A stretch of DNA of 64,000 nt from DATFNV01 sp963827935 (GCA_963827935.1 CAWHCN010000023.1:248001-312000), one strand, 5' to 3'; shown: positions 26,052 through 36,112, numbered from the stretch's first letter. A program made the numbers and translations. Notes: generated from the sequence alone by a model not told the origin.

Positions 26052-29000
26052 TCAAGAGATGCTTGGCTCCGGGTCATCGCGTTGCCGCTCCATCTCAAGA
26101 CGTTCCTGGAAGGTGATCTGGGGCTTGATGGCCCCATCTTCGGGGCGTGCTGGCCTGGTCGAAAGGTTGCCCAGGAGGCGTGGGTTCACCAGAGATGGCC
26201 TGGACCGTGGATTCCGACGCCAGGGCTGCACCGGCTCCCGGTGCCGCCGCATCGTGCTGAACCGCCGGGTCTGAAGCGGGCAGCGCTTCCGCCCGGCGGC
26301 GGATGCGGGCGGTGACGGGTTCCTCGGCGGTGGAGTGCTTTTGCCGGACGCGCTGCGGCGTCGCGTCGATGCTGTGCGCGGCCTTGAGCGCCTTGATCTT
26401 CGCGGCGAGGTCGGAAACACTCGGCCCCTCCTCGTTGTCTGGCTGATGGGCCCCACCGGAAAGGCCGGCCTTGAGCTGGTCACGCAGGGCGGTGAGTTCG
26501 GTCAGGTAGGCCTCGTGCAGGAAAGGCTTGCCGAGGCGGGCCTGGTAGTCACGCAGCTGGCCTTCCGCGATGGCGAGGTCTTGGCGGACGCGGTCGCATT
26601 CGGAGCCGTAGGCACCGGCCAGGCGTTCCACGGCGTTCAGGACGGCACGCGGTCCCTGGTGGTCGCGCGAGAGAGCGGACTGACGGGTGGTCGCACCTTC
26701 GAGATACACGTCAGGTGGGAATTGCGGATGCAGGACCATGCCGAATCGCAGGCCGCGATAGACGCCGAACGGCACGCGGGTCGTATTGAGGACGTTGCGG
26801 GGCAAGCCGTCCAGCTGGCCGGCCAGGATGCCGGGGGCGTCCTCGCGGGACCATTTGCGGGCGGCGAGTGTGATCGCGTCGCCGGCATGAGCCGTTGCGG
26901 TCGCCTCGTCCGTGGTGAGCTTCGACAGGCGCCGGACAGGCTGGCGATAGTGCCCGGCAAATCCCGCACGCTGCGGCGGGCGACGTACTGCTCGTCCAGG
27001 TGGTTCTTCTTGAGCAGGGTGAGCCGTTGCAACTCGGCGTCGGCCTCGGCCAGCGTCAGTACCGCCGGGTTGCCGGACGCAATCGCCTTGACCTCGGCGT
27101 AGCTCAGTTCCTGGCCGCCGATGTCCTCGGCGCGGCGGGCGGCGTTGTCGCCGGTGATGACCTGTGCGATGAACCGGGCCTTGGTTTCGAGGGCCTGCCA
27201 CATATAAGCGTCGAACGACCCTTCCGTGACGTAGCGGTAGATTGCGACTTCCTCATTCTCATTCCCCTGGCGCAGGATGCGGCCGTCGCGCTGCTCGACT
27301 TCTGCGGGTTTCCAGGGAGCGTCGAGGTGATGCAGCGCGACGAGGCGTTTCTGGACGTTCGTGCCGGTGCCCATTTTCTGCGTGCTGCCGAGCAGTACGC
27401 GCACAGAGCCTTGCCTGACCTTCTCGAAGAGGGCCTGTTTCTTGGCGTCGGAGTCGGCGTCGCCGATGGCGGCGATCTGCTCGGCCGGAACGCCGGCAGC
27501 GATGAGTTTCCTGATGATGTCCTGGTAGGCCGAATACCCCCAGGGTGTAGGATTGACCCCCATGTCGGAAAAGATCATCTGCGTGCCGCGTGTCCCGGCA
27601 GTGCGGCTCCAGATGGCCGCAACGTTCTCCACCAGCCGGTTGACCTTCGATTCCGGGAAGTCGGGCGCCGTAGGCGAGAGCATCCGTGCGTCGGTGGCGA
27701 GCTTGCGGCCGTCGGTGGTGATGTTCAGCGCGTTATCGACTCGCGGGTCCACTTTCTGCGAGCGCAGCCGCTCGTAGCGTTCGACCAGCTCCTGCTGGAG
27801 GGCGTGCTGCTCCTCGGACATCGGGCAGGCAACGACGATGGGCTTGCCGCCTTGCAGGCGCGGCCGCGGCAGGTCGAGCATCTCCGCTGTCTGCACGTCG
27901 GCGAAAGCCCGGAACATGGTCTGGAGTTCAGGCAGGTTGGTGAAACGGGCGAACCGGCTTCGCGGCCGCAGGCCCGCGCCGTCCGGGGAAATCTCCATCG
28001 TGTCGATGACTTCGCCGAAGGTGGCCGCCCAGGCGTCGAAATGCTCAAGCCCCCGGCTTTTCAGGCCCTCGGGGTCGAGGAACCTCTGGAGGGTGAACAT
28101 CTCGACCATCGTGTTGGAAATCGGCGTCCCGGTGGCGAACGTCACCCCGTGGCCGGGGTGCTGCTCGCCCAGGTAACGCGCCTTCATGTACACGTCGAAG
28201 GCCCGTTCACTGCCGCCGGTCTGGATGCCGGCGACGCGGTCCATCTTGGTCGGCGTCTCCAGGTTCTTGAAATAATGCGCCTCGTCGATGAAGACGTGAT
28301 CGGCGCCGAGTTCATCGAACACCAGCCCGTCGTCTTTCTTGTTTTCTGCGAGCAAGTCCTTCAGGCGTTCTGCTCTCGCCGCCTTCTGCTTCTCGATGGT
28401 CTTGATAAGGTTGCGGTTGGCGCCCTTGGCGCCGGCGTGCTCGCGCAGCAGCTCGTCATATTCCGCGATCTGCTCCAGGAGGAACTTCTCCTGGTAGTCC
28501 CGCGACATCCCGATTCTCTCAAACGATGAATGGGTGACGATGATGCCGTCCCACTCGCCGCTGGCGATCTTGGCGGTTAAGAATTTGCGGCGATCCCGCG
28601 TCAAATCTTCCTTGGCAGCGACGAGCAGCCTGGCGTTGGGGTACAGCTGCATGAATTCGCGGGCGAACTGCTCCAGCAGGTGATTGGGTACGACGTACAT
28701 CGGCTTTTTGATAAGGCCGGCCTGCTTCATCTTCATGCCGGTGGCGGCCATCGTGAACGTCTTGCCGGCGCCGACGGCATGGGCCAGCAGCGTGTTGCCG
28801 CTGCTCATGCCGCGCCAGATGGCGTCGGCCTGGTGGGGCCGCAACCGGATGGTCTGGTTCATGCCGGGGAAGTCGAGGTGCGAGCCGTCGAACAGGCGGG
28901 GCCGCAAATTGTTGTAGGTGTCGTTGTAGATGCGCACCAGGCGCTCGGTGCGCTCGGGATCGGTGAAGATCCAGGAGCGGAACCGCTCCTTGATGAGTTT

Positions 29001-31323
29001 TTGCTTTTCGCGGGCAGCCATCGTCGCTTCCTGGTTGACCACCTTCTCCTCGCGGTCGCCGGCCTGGATGGTGTCGTAGATGGTCGGCGACTTCATGTTG
29101 AGCGCCAGCTCAAGCAGCCAGGTGCCGTTGGCGCGTGACGTGCCAAGCTCGGACGTGGCGGCAACCGATTGCTTGGCGGCGTAGTCGGCCTCAATGCTCC
29201 AGACGGCATCTTTTTTCAGGTGGGCGACGGGGACCGAAGATGAACCGACATGGAACAGATCGGCGGCGAAAGCCTGGATGTCGCTCTCCGGTATCCACGG
29301 CGCCCCGAGGTTGGCGTCAATGTCGCCGGGCAGCACGTCCTCGGGCTGTACTTGCCGCAGGGCCTTGACATTGCGAGTAAACGCGGGGCCAGCGCTTTCG
29401 GCGGCGGCGAGCTTGGCGCGGACATTGCCGGAAAGGTAGGCGTCGGCGGTTTGCCAGGTCCGGGATTCGGGGTCGGGGAAGATCAGGTCGCCCAGCTCGG
29501 CGACAATCTGGGCTTTCGGCTTGCCGTAGAGAGTGCCGATGAACGGCAGGTCCACCGCGCCGCGCTGGTTGAGGGACACGAGCAAGCCTTCCTCGGCGCT
29601 CCTGACGTGCGTGATGGGCGGGGTTTTGCCCACCACGTCCCTCGACATGATGGCGGCCTTGGCCGCCCTGCCGGTCGCCTCGTCGTAGTCCTCCAGGGAC
29701 ATCACCAGCATGGCGTCCGGGTCTTCTCGGAACTTGACAAGATTGGGCATGCGGCGGATAACGTTGCCGTCGGCAGTCCTGCCGAAAGTGGTCTTGTTGA
29801 TCGGGCCATTGACTCCGGCGAACCGGTCATAGGCCCAGTTGAGTTCGCGGCGTGCCTCTTCCCGGTCGCCGCGGGCCAGCCGTCGTTCTGGGATTGCAGG
29901 ACGCGGCGGGCGCGGTCACGAAGGCCCACAAGGGCGGCCAGACGTTTGCCGGTGAGCGTGCCGTTCGCTCTCAGGGTCGTTCCGCCATAGACGACGGGCT
30001 CACCTTGCCCGCCCTGCCTTGGTAAATGACGCGATCATCCCCGACAAAGAAGCTGCCTTCGCCGATATGGCGCTCGGGCGGCGGTGGAACAAATGCGGGT
30101 GTCGGCTCTTCCTCCTGATCCGGGGTCGCCCGAATGCTCTCGAATTGCGGCAGGCGGCCTACGGCTGCCTTGAGCTTTTCGGCAAGCACCTGCCCCGGAC
30201 TCGATCCGGGGTCGCCGTCACTGGTAACGCTGTAGCCCTCGCCGTAGAGCGTGTCCTTGCGGCTCCACTTGCCAAGCACCATTTCTGGATGGTTCAGGAA
30301 GTAACGGTTGACCGGAACCTCTGCGCCATCGATCTCCAGCGGGGCGATTCCCAGCCAGTCGGGGTCGGCATGGCGGGGGCCGTCGCCCCGGTCACGCTTG
30401 CGAAGAAACACGATGTCGGTCACCACGGCGGTTCCTTCCCGCTTGAACGCATCCGATGACAGGCGGATCGCTCCCACGAAGTCGGCCTTCGCGGCGAGAT
30501 ACTCGCGGATGGCGGCATTTTGCTTGTCGAGGGTGAAGTGGGAGGTAACCAGGGCGAGCACGCCGCCGGGTTTCAAGGCGTCGATGGACTTGGCGAAGAA
30601 GTAGTCATGCAGGGATAGTTTCTGCCCGTGATAATCAAGCTTGAGGTCGGCGAACGGCACGTTGCCGATGACCGCGTCAATGCGATTATCGGGCAACGTC
30701 GTGTCGCGGAAGTTCTCGATGCGGATGTCGTGTTCAGGGTGCAGCGCCCTGGCGAGGCGGCCGGAGATGGAATCCAGCTCGACGCCGATGAAGCGATGCG
30801 CTAGGCCCCCCTGGCTGATGAAGTTGCCGGTGCCGCAGCCGGGTTCGAGGATCGTGGCGTTACCCGGAACGCCGAGGCGGGAAATCGCCTTGTGCATGGC
30901 CGCGATGACGGTCGGCGACGTGTAGAAGGCGTTGAAGGTGGTGCGCTTGGCGCTGTCGTATTCCTCCGGTGTGAGCAGCGTCTTCAGCTCCTCGCCTAGG
31001 GCCTGCCAGCCGGCATCCTTGTAGCGGCCGGTGGCCGGATCGGGGAAGATCCCGAGGGCGACCGGCCCGAAGCCGGCGAAGCGGGCGAGCGTTTGTTTCT
31101 CCTCTCCGGTGGCGGGCCGCTTCTCTTCCTCGATGCGCTTCAAGGCGCGGATGGCGGCGATGATGTCGCGGGCTTTGCTTTTCTCGCCGCTGGCGATGCC
31201 GGCAGGCGGAGCCGCTGAACCTTGCTGCGTGGGCGCCGCCGGCGTTCGCCTTGGCACCGGCTCATCGGCCCGGGCAAACGGTGCGGGGACTTCGAGCGGC
31301 AAGGTCAGCTGCGTGCCATGCAT
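26052..31323 (-). pseudogene. Polyvalent DNA methylase - SNF2/DEAD helicase protein of the element, frame broken
   Basis: The start at 31323 (MHGTQLTLPLEVPAPF) follows GAAGGAGACCACGCC. A methylase domain has ILEPGCGTGNF (SAM binding) and VIGNVPFADLKLD (catalytic motif IV, NVPF). The helicase domain has HAVGAGKTFTMAATGMKMKQ, FIDEAHYFKNL, TFATGTPISNTM and EQRDGRILRQGNE. The C-terminus is long and coiled. Such methylase-helicase giants occur on phages and conjugative elements, probably protecting incoming DNA from restriction. Frame breaks are near 29980, around 29800-29900, near 26940 and near 26160. The joined product is about 1,757 residues, ending RQRDDPEPSIS. Confidence 0.8.
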
Positions 31324-31351
31324 GGCGTGGTCTCCTTCTTCCGGCGTGAGC

Positions 31352-31369
31352 GGCCCCGCCGACGGGGCC
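31352..31369 (-). promoter_or_regulatory. Hairpin upstream of the polyvalent gene
   Basis: Arms GGCCCCG and CGGGGCC enclose a four-base loop about 29 bases before the start at 31323. The arrangement of hairpin, spacer and ribosome-binding site matches the mini-genes near the left end. Confidence 0.5.
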
Positions 31370-31432
31370 TGACGGTGCGCCTGGGAATCAGCCTCCAGCC
31401 GGGGCTCTGCTCGCGCAGCGACCGGGCCAGCG

Positions 31433-31469
31433 GAGAATTGGGGGAGACCTTCAGGGGGAACCGATTGTC
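31433..31469. repeat. Conserved non-coding motif, copy 2
   Basis: This segment shares AATTGGGGGAGACC, then GGGGGAACCGATT, then GTGCCGT with the copy at 3151-3187, in the same order and orientation. It lies in a 295-base stretch between the 31620 stop and the polyvalent gene start. Confidence 0.6.
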
Positions 31470-31619
31470 CGCTTGCCCGGCCCGGCGGGCTGATTACCGT
31501 GCCGTCACTGGCCCCGGGCGGGGCTGGAGGGGAAGGGAGATCGGCGGAAGAGGAAGCCGTAGTTGCCGGATCGGGCGGAGGAAGGGAGTCAAAAAGGGTC
31601 GGCTGACGGCGCGATGCCG

Positions 31620-31934
31620 TTACGCGCGCGACGTATGACGGCGGATGAACGCCATCGCCGCGTCCAGGGACAGCGGTGTGCTGTCGTCCGGAGACGCGGA
31701 GGGCAAACGCTCCTCCAGATCCTTCAGCGCCAGCTCCAGGGCTTCGCTCGCGACCTGGCTCGGGTCGCTCCCCGGCTTCGCCCCGGAGAGCACCTCCTTC
31801 CAGGCTTCGTGGCTGGTCTTCAGCTCCTTGGCGTAGAGGTCCAGTGTTGACAGCAGCTTCCAGCTCTTGCGGAGCTGGTCGTGCATCTGCGGGCGTTGCT
31901 GCAGAAGCTCGTGAATGATCGTCTTGTAGTGCAT
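31620..31934 (-). CDS. Small helical unknown protein
   Basis: A 104-residue protein starts MHYKTIIHELLQQRPQMHDQ and is mostly helical and charged. The site GGAGACCACC precedes ATG 31934. Composition and the heptad-like pattern suggest a coiled-coil or helical bundle. It sits immediately upstream of the polyvalent gene among backbone genes. I recognise no family. Confidence 0.7.
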   Translation of the reverse strand: MHYKTIIHELLQQRPQMHDQLRKSWKLLSTLDLYAKELKTSHEAWKEVLSGAKPGSDPSQVASEALELALKDLEERLPSASPDDSTPLSLDAAMAFIRRHTSRA

Positions 31935-32067
31935 GGTGGTCTCCATCGGAATGAGAGGTTGCGTTGTCTTGAGGCTCAGCCGTATCGGCGGGAGCCTGCC
32001 CCGCATTGGTTGCGGGGTCGGGCGGGAAGAGCGAACCTTGTCGCCAGTCTGGCGGTTTCCGGGCCAT
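31935..32067 (-). CDS. Possible short proline-rich protein, 3' end unclear
   Basis: A frame from ATG 32067 starts MARKPPDWRQGSLFPPDPAT and looks natural for about 40 residues before running into the next gene without a stop. A similar run, RRQPTLFDSLPPPDPATT, appears in a frame near 31580, so the two may be related duplicated leaders. A frame break near the end is likely. Confidence 0.35.
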
Positions 32068-32214
32068 AGTCAAGAACCATCAGGCAAACCTGGTTCCCGG
32101 CCTTTGGCCCGGCCGCGGCGCGGCCATTCGCCCCCGGCGGCCAAGCGGCGGCGCCGCTTCACTTTGTGCCGGCCGCGCCTCCGCAGGCGGACAGGCATTC
32201 GCTGTCTGCCCGCC

Positions 32215-32415
32215 TCATTTTGACCTGCCACGCCGTTCGGGATGCCCGAACAGCTCTTTCATGAGGTGGGCCGCCGCTGCCCCGGCCATGATAATCATCG
32301 AGCCGATGGCGACGTATTGCAGTGCCATCGCCATACGCTCATTGGCGCAGTTCTTTGCCATCGTCTGGGCCTGGGGACCGAGATCGCGGAGGTCGTAGAT
32401 GGGCGGAAGAGGCAT
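32215..32415 (-). CDS. Small membrane protein
   Basis: A 66-residue protein contains one hydrophobic segment, MALQYVAIGSMIIMAGAAAA, followed by a basic tail (FGHPERRGRSK). It probably spans the inner membrane once with a cytoplasmic C-terminus. It belongs to the element backbone. I know no function. Confidence 0.6.
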   Translation of the reverse strand: MPLPPIYDLRDLGPQAQTMAKNCANERMAMALQYVAIGSMIIMAGAAAAHLMKELFGHPERRGRSK

Positions 32416-32433
32416 AGGCCGGCGCGCTCCCGA

Positions 32434-32886
32434 TTAGGAGGGCAGTTCCTGCGACGGCTCGATTCCCTTCTCCTGCCGGATCATCTGCCGAATCTGCTGG
32501 AACAGCCATTCGGCCTCGATGCGTGTGGTTATGGCGGTGTCGGGTCTGACCGGGTGCGTCCATACCCGGTCTCGCGGGTTCCAGCGGTACTCACCTTCCT
32601 TCAGCAGGTCAATGACGGGCTGGCTTGGCTTGTCCTCGGGACGGCCCTCGCCGAACATGATTGCCATCTGGCGATCGCGCTTGCTCTCGAACAGACGGAC
32701 GCCGGCGAGGTTGTCCTTGGCGATGCCGAACGGATCGGGCGCGGCTACCCATTTCTTTTGACCCACCCTCTCGGCGAAGCTCTGGCCGTCTGGCTTGGCT
32801 TCGGCTGCCGGCGGTTCGGCGGCGGTGGTCGTGCTGGTTGCGGTGGTTTCTGGTGATTCTTGATCTGGTGTGCGTTTACGTGACAT
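32434..32886 (-). CDS. Unknown backbone protein
   Basis: The ATG at 32886 follows AAGGAGGATCACACC, a strong ribosome-binding site. The product has 150 residues: a threonine- and alanine-rich disordered N-terminus, then a folded region with WVAAPDPFGIAKDNLAGVRL and YRWNPRDRVWTHPV. It is the first gene of the 26-33 kb minus-strand run. I do not recognise the family. Confidence 0.7.
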   Translation of the reverse strand: MSRKRTPDQESPETTATSTTTAAEPPAAEAKPDGQSFAERVGQKKWVAAPDPFGIAKDNLAGVRLFESKRDRQMAIMFGEGRPEDKPSQPVIDLLKEGEYRWNPRDRVWTHPVRPDTAITTRIEAEWLFQQIRQMIRQEKGIEPSQELPS

Positions 32887-33477
32887 GGTGTGATCCTCCT
32901 TGTTGGTTATGGGGGCCAATCATTAACCCCTATTAAGGAATATAACACACCTGTAGGGGTCTGCGCAAGAGGGTGAGTGCTGGTTTCAGCATGATGCAAT
33001 GCAACAAGGCGAGTGTTTCTGCGGCTTACAAGGCTATGTAGGTGCCATATAGGTGCTACAAGGCGCGGAAATGCTGCCTTTTCTTTGACTGGCGAAATGG
33101 TAACACTCCGCGATTCACGCCGCGCTTTTCGCGAGGTGTTGCTCGTCGGAAGCTTCAAGCTGGGGGTGGTGCCCCGGTTGGCTCTAAATCGCAAGGAAAC
33201 AGGCTCAGCAGAAGCGAAAGGCACCCTCTGGCTACTCAGAGTGCTTTCAGCACCTACGGCCTCTGTGTGGCCTCCTGCCGGGAACGTTGCCAAACGCTGG
33301 GATTGCCTCGTTGGGCGGCGTTTCCCGGGGAAATCTTTCCTATCGGCTGCGGAGCAGGTGATAGGGAAGACGCCTGTAGTCAAAATGCATTGTCAAGCTG
33401 GAAAGGATGTTTGCGGGCTACGTCAGATATTCTGCGGGTCTGGAAGCCATTTGGGGGCTTGCCGGCAGCCCGGTGGC
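32887..33477. other. 590 bases without a supported gene
   Basis: This should hold the promoter of the minus-strand run. Open frames on the plus strand lack start signals and natural composition. I see no clear repeat before the RNA candidate at 33478. Confidence 0.4.
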
Positions 33478-33595
33478 GGGGGAGCGCGATCCCTTCGGAA
33501 CGCCAGGGTTCCTCGGGCAAACCCCTGACCGCCAATGTCAGAGGTCGCGCTTGGGATGATGCAGCCGAACACTGTCAGCAGTCAGCATTCGGAGC
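33478..33595 (+). ncRNA. Structured RNA candidate, copy A
   Basis: Three hairpins occur in order. H1 has arms GGAAC (33497-33501) and GTTCC (33508-33512). CGGGCAAACCCC follows, then H2 with arms TGAC and GTCA around the loop CGCCAAT (33526-33540). GGTCGCG and GATGCAGCCGA follow, then H3 with arms CCGAA and TTCGG (33565-33592). Copy B at 34974 keeps the loops and linkers while H1 and H3 stems change in a compensatory way. The transcribed strand is inferred, not certain. Confidence 0.55.
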
Positions 33596-33631
33596 CTTTA
33601 TTGTCTGATAGTGACCCTCGCGGTGGCGGTT

Positions 33632-33648
33632 GTCAAGGAAAACTTGAC
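33632..33648. promoter_or_regulatory. Palindrome related to the AbiE operator
   Basis: GTCAAG and CTTGAC are separated by five bases. The right part, AAAACTTGAC, is identical to ten bases of the AbiE operator arm at 4653-4662. It could be a second binding site for the AbiEi-type regulator. Confidence 0.4.
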
Positions 33649-33757
33649 GTTGGCACCTAAAGGAGCGAAGGGACACGGGCCGCTAGCGGTCTGTGGCGAA
33701 AACCGGCGCAATAGCTGCTTGGCCTTTTCGCGCTCCTCCACGGTTACGACGACGGAT

Positions 33758-33787
33758 GTTAAGCAAGACTTAACTCATGTGCGATAA
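33758..33787 (+). promoter_or_regulatory. Promoter and operator of the decayed relaxase
   Basis: Inverted arms GTTAAG (33758-33763) and CTTAAC (33769-33774) overlap a -35 box TTAAGC. A -10 box GATAAC (33782-33787) follows after 17 bases. The start codon is 15 bases beyond the -10. Confidence 0.5.
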
Positions 33788-33802
33788 CCTGAAAGTGTCG
33801 GC

Positions 33803-34918
33803 ATGATACGGATCTCGGAACAGAAGAACGTTAAATCGGCAAAGCGCTGCTATGCCGCGGCCGATTATTACCGCGACGGACGGGGAATGGTAGGTTGTTG
33901 GGGTGGAAAGGGCGCGTCCCGGCTCGGCCTCAATGGGATCGTGGACAGGGACTGTTTTCGCCGGTTGTGTGACAATCTGGACCCAAGGACGGCACATCGC
34001 GTGACGCCCCGAACGTACTCCAACCGGGCGGTTGGATACGACTTCATATTCTCGGTGTCGAAGTCCGTGTCGTTGCTTTACGGCCTGAGCGGGGACCAGG
34101 CGATCCTGGAGGCTTTCCGGGCGGCAGTCAACGAAAGCATGCGCGAAATGGAAGGAGAGCTGAAAACACGTGTGCGCAAGGGAGGCCAGGAGATGGAGCG
34201 CACAACCGGAAACATGGTGTGGGCGGAATTCATCCATACTACCTCCTGGCCGGTTGAGGGACTTTGCGACCCACAACTGCACGCGTATGCTTTCGTGTTC
34301 AATATGACCTGGGACGAACAAGAGGAGCGCTGGAAAGCAGGCCTATTCCGGGACATCAAGCGGGATGCCCCATACTTTCAGGCGGCGTTCCGGATTCGCC
34401 TCGCAAACAGGCTCCAGGATATGGGCTTTGGCGTAGAACGGCGGCGGGACGATTTCAACATTGCGGGGATACCGGCAGACGTGCTCAAGAGATTCTCACG
34501 GCGCACGGAGTTGATCGAAAGGCTGGCTCGGGAGCGGGGTATCACCGATCCGAGGTGGAAAGCGGAACTCGGGCCCAGAACACGTGAAAGGAAGGGACCT
34601 CAGTGTGGCTTTAGTGCCCTGCGGAAGGAATGGAAAGCACGCTTGACCAAACGGGAAAGACAAGTACTGGCGTCGGTCTACTGCCGCGAGACGCCGTTCA
34701 TCCGGGAGAGCGACGGAGAAGCGGTGGCGGTCGATCAGGCCATTCAGCACTGTTTGGCGCGGCAGGCTGTAGTGCCGGAGCGCACGCTCATTACCGAAGC
34801 CCTTAAACGCGGAATAGGTGCGGTTATGGTCGAGCATCTCGCGCGTGAGGTGGCCAGTCGTTCGCTTGCCCGCAATGAGGTGAATGGTCGCACGATGGTG
34901 ACGTTAAGGCGCGACTGA
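33803..34918 (+). CDS. Truncated and decayed MobF relaxase paralogue
   Basis: This 371-residue protein matches the N-terminal relaxase domain of the full-length relaxase at 42051 along its whole length (MIRISEQKNVKSAKRCYAAA; FSVSKSVSLLYGLSGDQ). It stops before the helicase domain. Two active-site changes stand out. The metal-binding triad reads PQLHAYAF instead of PQLHAHVF, so His162 is Tyr. The first tyrosine of the N-terminal pair is Cys16. MobF relaxases nick oriT through N-terminal tyrosines and need the three-histidine metal site, so this copy should be inactive as a nickase. It might still bind DNA. It lies between the two structured RNA copies. Confidence 0.85.
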   Translation: MIRISEQKNVKSAKRCYAAADYYRDGRGMVGCWGGKGASRLGLNGIVDRDCFRRLCDNLDPRTAHRVTPRTYSNRAVGYDFIFSVSKSVSLLYGLSGDQAILEAFRAAVNESMREMEGELKTRVRKGGQEMERTTGNMVWAEFIHTTSWPVEGLCDPQLHAYAFVFNMTWDEQEERWKAGLFRDIKRDAPYFQAAFRIRLANRLQDMGFGVERRRDDFNIAGIPADVLKRFSRRTELIERLARERGITDPRWKAELGPRTRERKGPQCGFSALRKEWKARLTKRERQVLASVYCRETPFIRESDGEAVAVDQAIQHCLARQAVVPERTLITEALKRGIGAVMVEHLAREVASRSLARNEVNGRTMVTLRRD

Positions 34919-34973
34919 AGGCGACTTTCTGAAAGACATTTTAGCAGGATGTGGCAGGTTGCCAGGGGCAGGT

Positions 34974-35085
34974 ACCCGGAGCGATCCCGGATGCCAGAGC
35001 ATCCGCCGGGCAAACCCCCGCCCGCCAATCGTGCGGGTCGCGGTCGAGAGCTGGGGATAATGCAGCCGAGCGTCGCCGCTCGGAG
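34974..35085 (+). ncRNA. Structured RNA candidate, copy B
   Basis: H1 has arms CGGATG (34988-34993) and CATCCG (35000-35005), with CCAGAG in the loop. CGGGCAAACCCC, the CGCCAAT loop, GGTCGCG and AATGCAGCCGA follow. H3 has arms CCGAGCG and CGCTCGG (35066-35083) with loop TCGC. Compared with copy A, unpaired blocks are kept while stems differ but still pair. Confidence 0.55.
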
Positions 35086-35480
35086 ACTATATGAGGTGAT
35101 GCACGCCGCCTCCGGTGATGCCGCGTATTCGCGGCGGAGGCGGTGTTCCGAAATTGCGCGGGGGATGTTCCCCCGGTCTTGCGCCAGCGGGATGGAGGGG
35201 GCGATAGCCGTCGCGTCGCGACCGAGCGTAGCGGAGCCAGAAGTCACGCGGTCGCCAGGACGGCGAGGCGCCCGAAATGTGACGGAGCAGGAGAGCGAGG
35301 CTGGGCTGGAGTATAAAGGCCCAGCGGCTGTAAAGCCAACCAAACAACATCACGTTCTGCGTGCCGGAGGACGGGAGGGAATGGAAACAGCAAAGGCAGC
35401 GGGCAAGAGGTAGGCAAAGCGTGAGCGTCCTGCAGGCTGCCGGCCTGGATGGCACACCCGCCGCGGAGAGGAAAAGGGCT
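35086..35480. other. Gene-free stretch rich in hairpins
   Basis: Just after copy B, arms around CGCCGCCTCCG and CGGAGGCGG (about 35104-35146) can form a long imperfect stem. GGGGGATGTTCCCCC (about 35160) forms another. This may be one longer structured transcript with copy B. No gene is supported. Confidence 0.35.
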
Positions 35481-35488
35481 GAAAACGC

Positions 35489-35839
35489 TCAGGCGCGGGG
35501 CAAGAACTCCCCGGCAACGAGCAATGCAAGAGCCTGGGCGACCCGGACGCCGTCATCGCTGGCCAGGGTTCCAATGGGGCGATCGATCAGCGACGTATGG
35601 ATGCAGAACAGGGAAGGCTTGATCCAAGTGGGGCCAAGCAATCCGGCGAGTTGCCAGTGGTCCAGGGCGAGAAAAGGCTCTGGCTGCGGCTGACTGGTCA
35701 GGGCAAGCACGGCCAGGTCGCCGTAGCGACGGGCGTAGGAGGCCGGACTTACGACCACAGCGGGCCGTTTCTTCGCGCTTTGAAGGTTGGTAAACGGAAA
35801 GCGGACAAGGACGACGCGGCCCGGTTCATAGGGCATCAT
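35489..35839 (-). CDS. MazF/PemK-like toxin
   Basis: A 116-residue protein starts MMPYEPGRVVLVRFPFTNLQ and continues KKRPAVVVSP. This is the typical opening of PemK/MazF endoribonucleases, with the conserved G-x-V/I-x-x-V-x-F-P-F and K-R-P-A-V-V-V-S motifs. It would cut mRNA to stop growth when the antitoxin is lost. The start overlaps the stop of the antitoxin gene at 35826, so the two form a coupled operon. Confidence 0.85.
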   Translation of the reverse strand: MMPYEPGRVVLVRFPFTNLQSAKKRPAVVVSPASYARRYGDLAVLALTSQPQPEPFLALDHWQLAGLLGPTWIKPSLFCIHTSLIDRPIGTLASDDGVRVAQALALLVAGEFLPRA

Positions 35840-36047
35840 AGCGGGCGTCAGCGTCGTTGTCCCAGATGGCCGTGGCGACCTGCTCCTGGGCGCGTAGCCA
35901 GGCCTGCTGGCTGTTGTCATGTCCGCCTTCACGTAGAAGCTGCCGGCGCAGAAGGTCCTCCAGGAATTCGCTCGGGGAACGGTAACCGTCCCGGCGGAGC
36001 CTGGTTTCGAGGTAACGGGCAGTTTCATCAGAAAAGTGAATTTCCAT
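35826..36047 (-). CDS. Antitoxin partner of the MazF-like toxin
   Basis: A 73-residue protein starts MEIHFSDETARYLETRLRRD and continues GYRSPSEFLEDLLRRQLL. The pattern is that of a ribbon-helix-helix (ParD/CopG-like) DNA-binding antitoxin, with a strand followed by two helices. The acidic C-terminal tail (WDNDADARYDAL) would bind the toxin. It lies upstream of and overlaps the toxin gene, the usual antitoxin-first order, and should repress its own promoter. Confidence 0.8.
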   Translation of the reverse strand: MEIHFSDETARYLETRLRRDGYRSPSEFLEDLLRRQLLREGGHDNSQQAWLRAQEQVATAIWDNDADARYDAL

Positions 36048-36112
36048 CGACCAAGACTAGCGCGTTTGGCCTCGTTTGTCAACGAATTGATGTCGGCATT
36101 CGCGGTCGCAGG

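Noticed and set aside
27000..28529. A 509-codon plus-strand frame inside the polyvalent gene
   Set aside because: Antisense of well-defined helicase motifs; valine- and leucine-rich composition typical of a shadow frame.
33478..35085. Reading the duplicated RNA as a cyclic-di-GMP (GEMM) riboswitch because of GGGCAAACC
   Set aside because: The other GEMM hallmarks (a conserved ACGCAAAGCC strand and a paired second helix) are absent from both copies.
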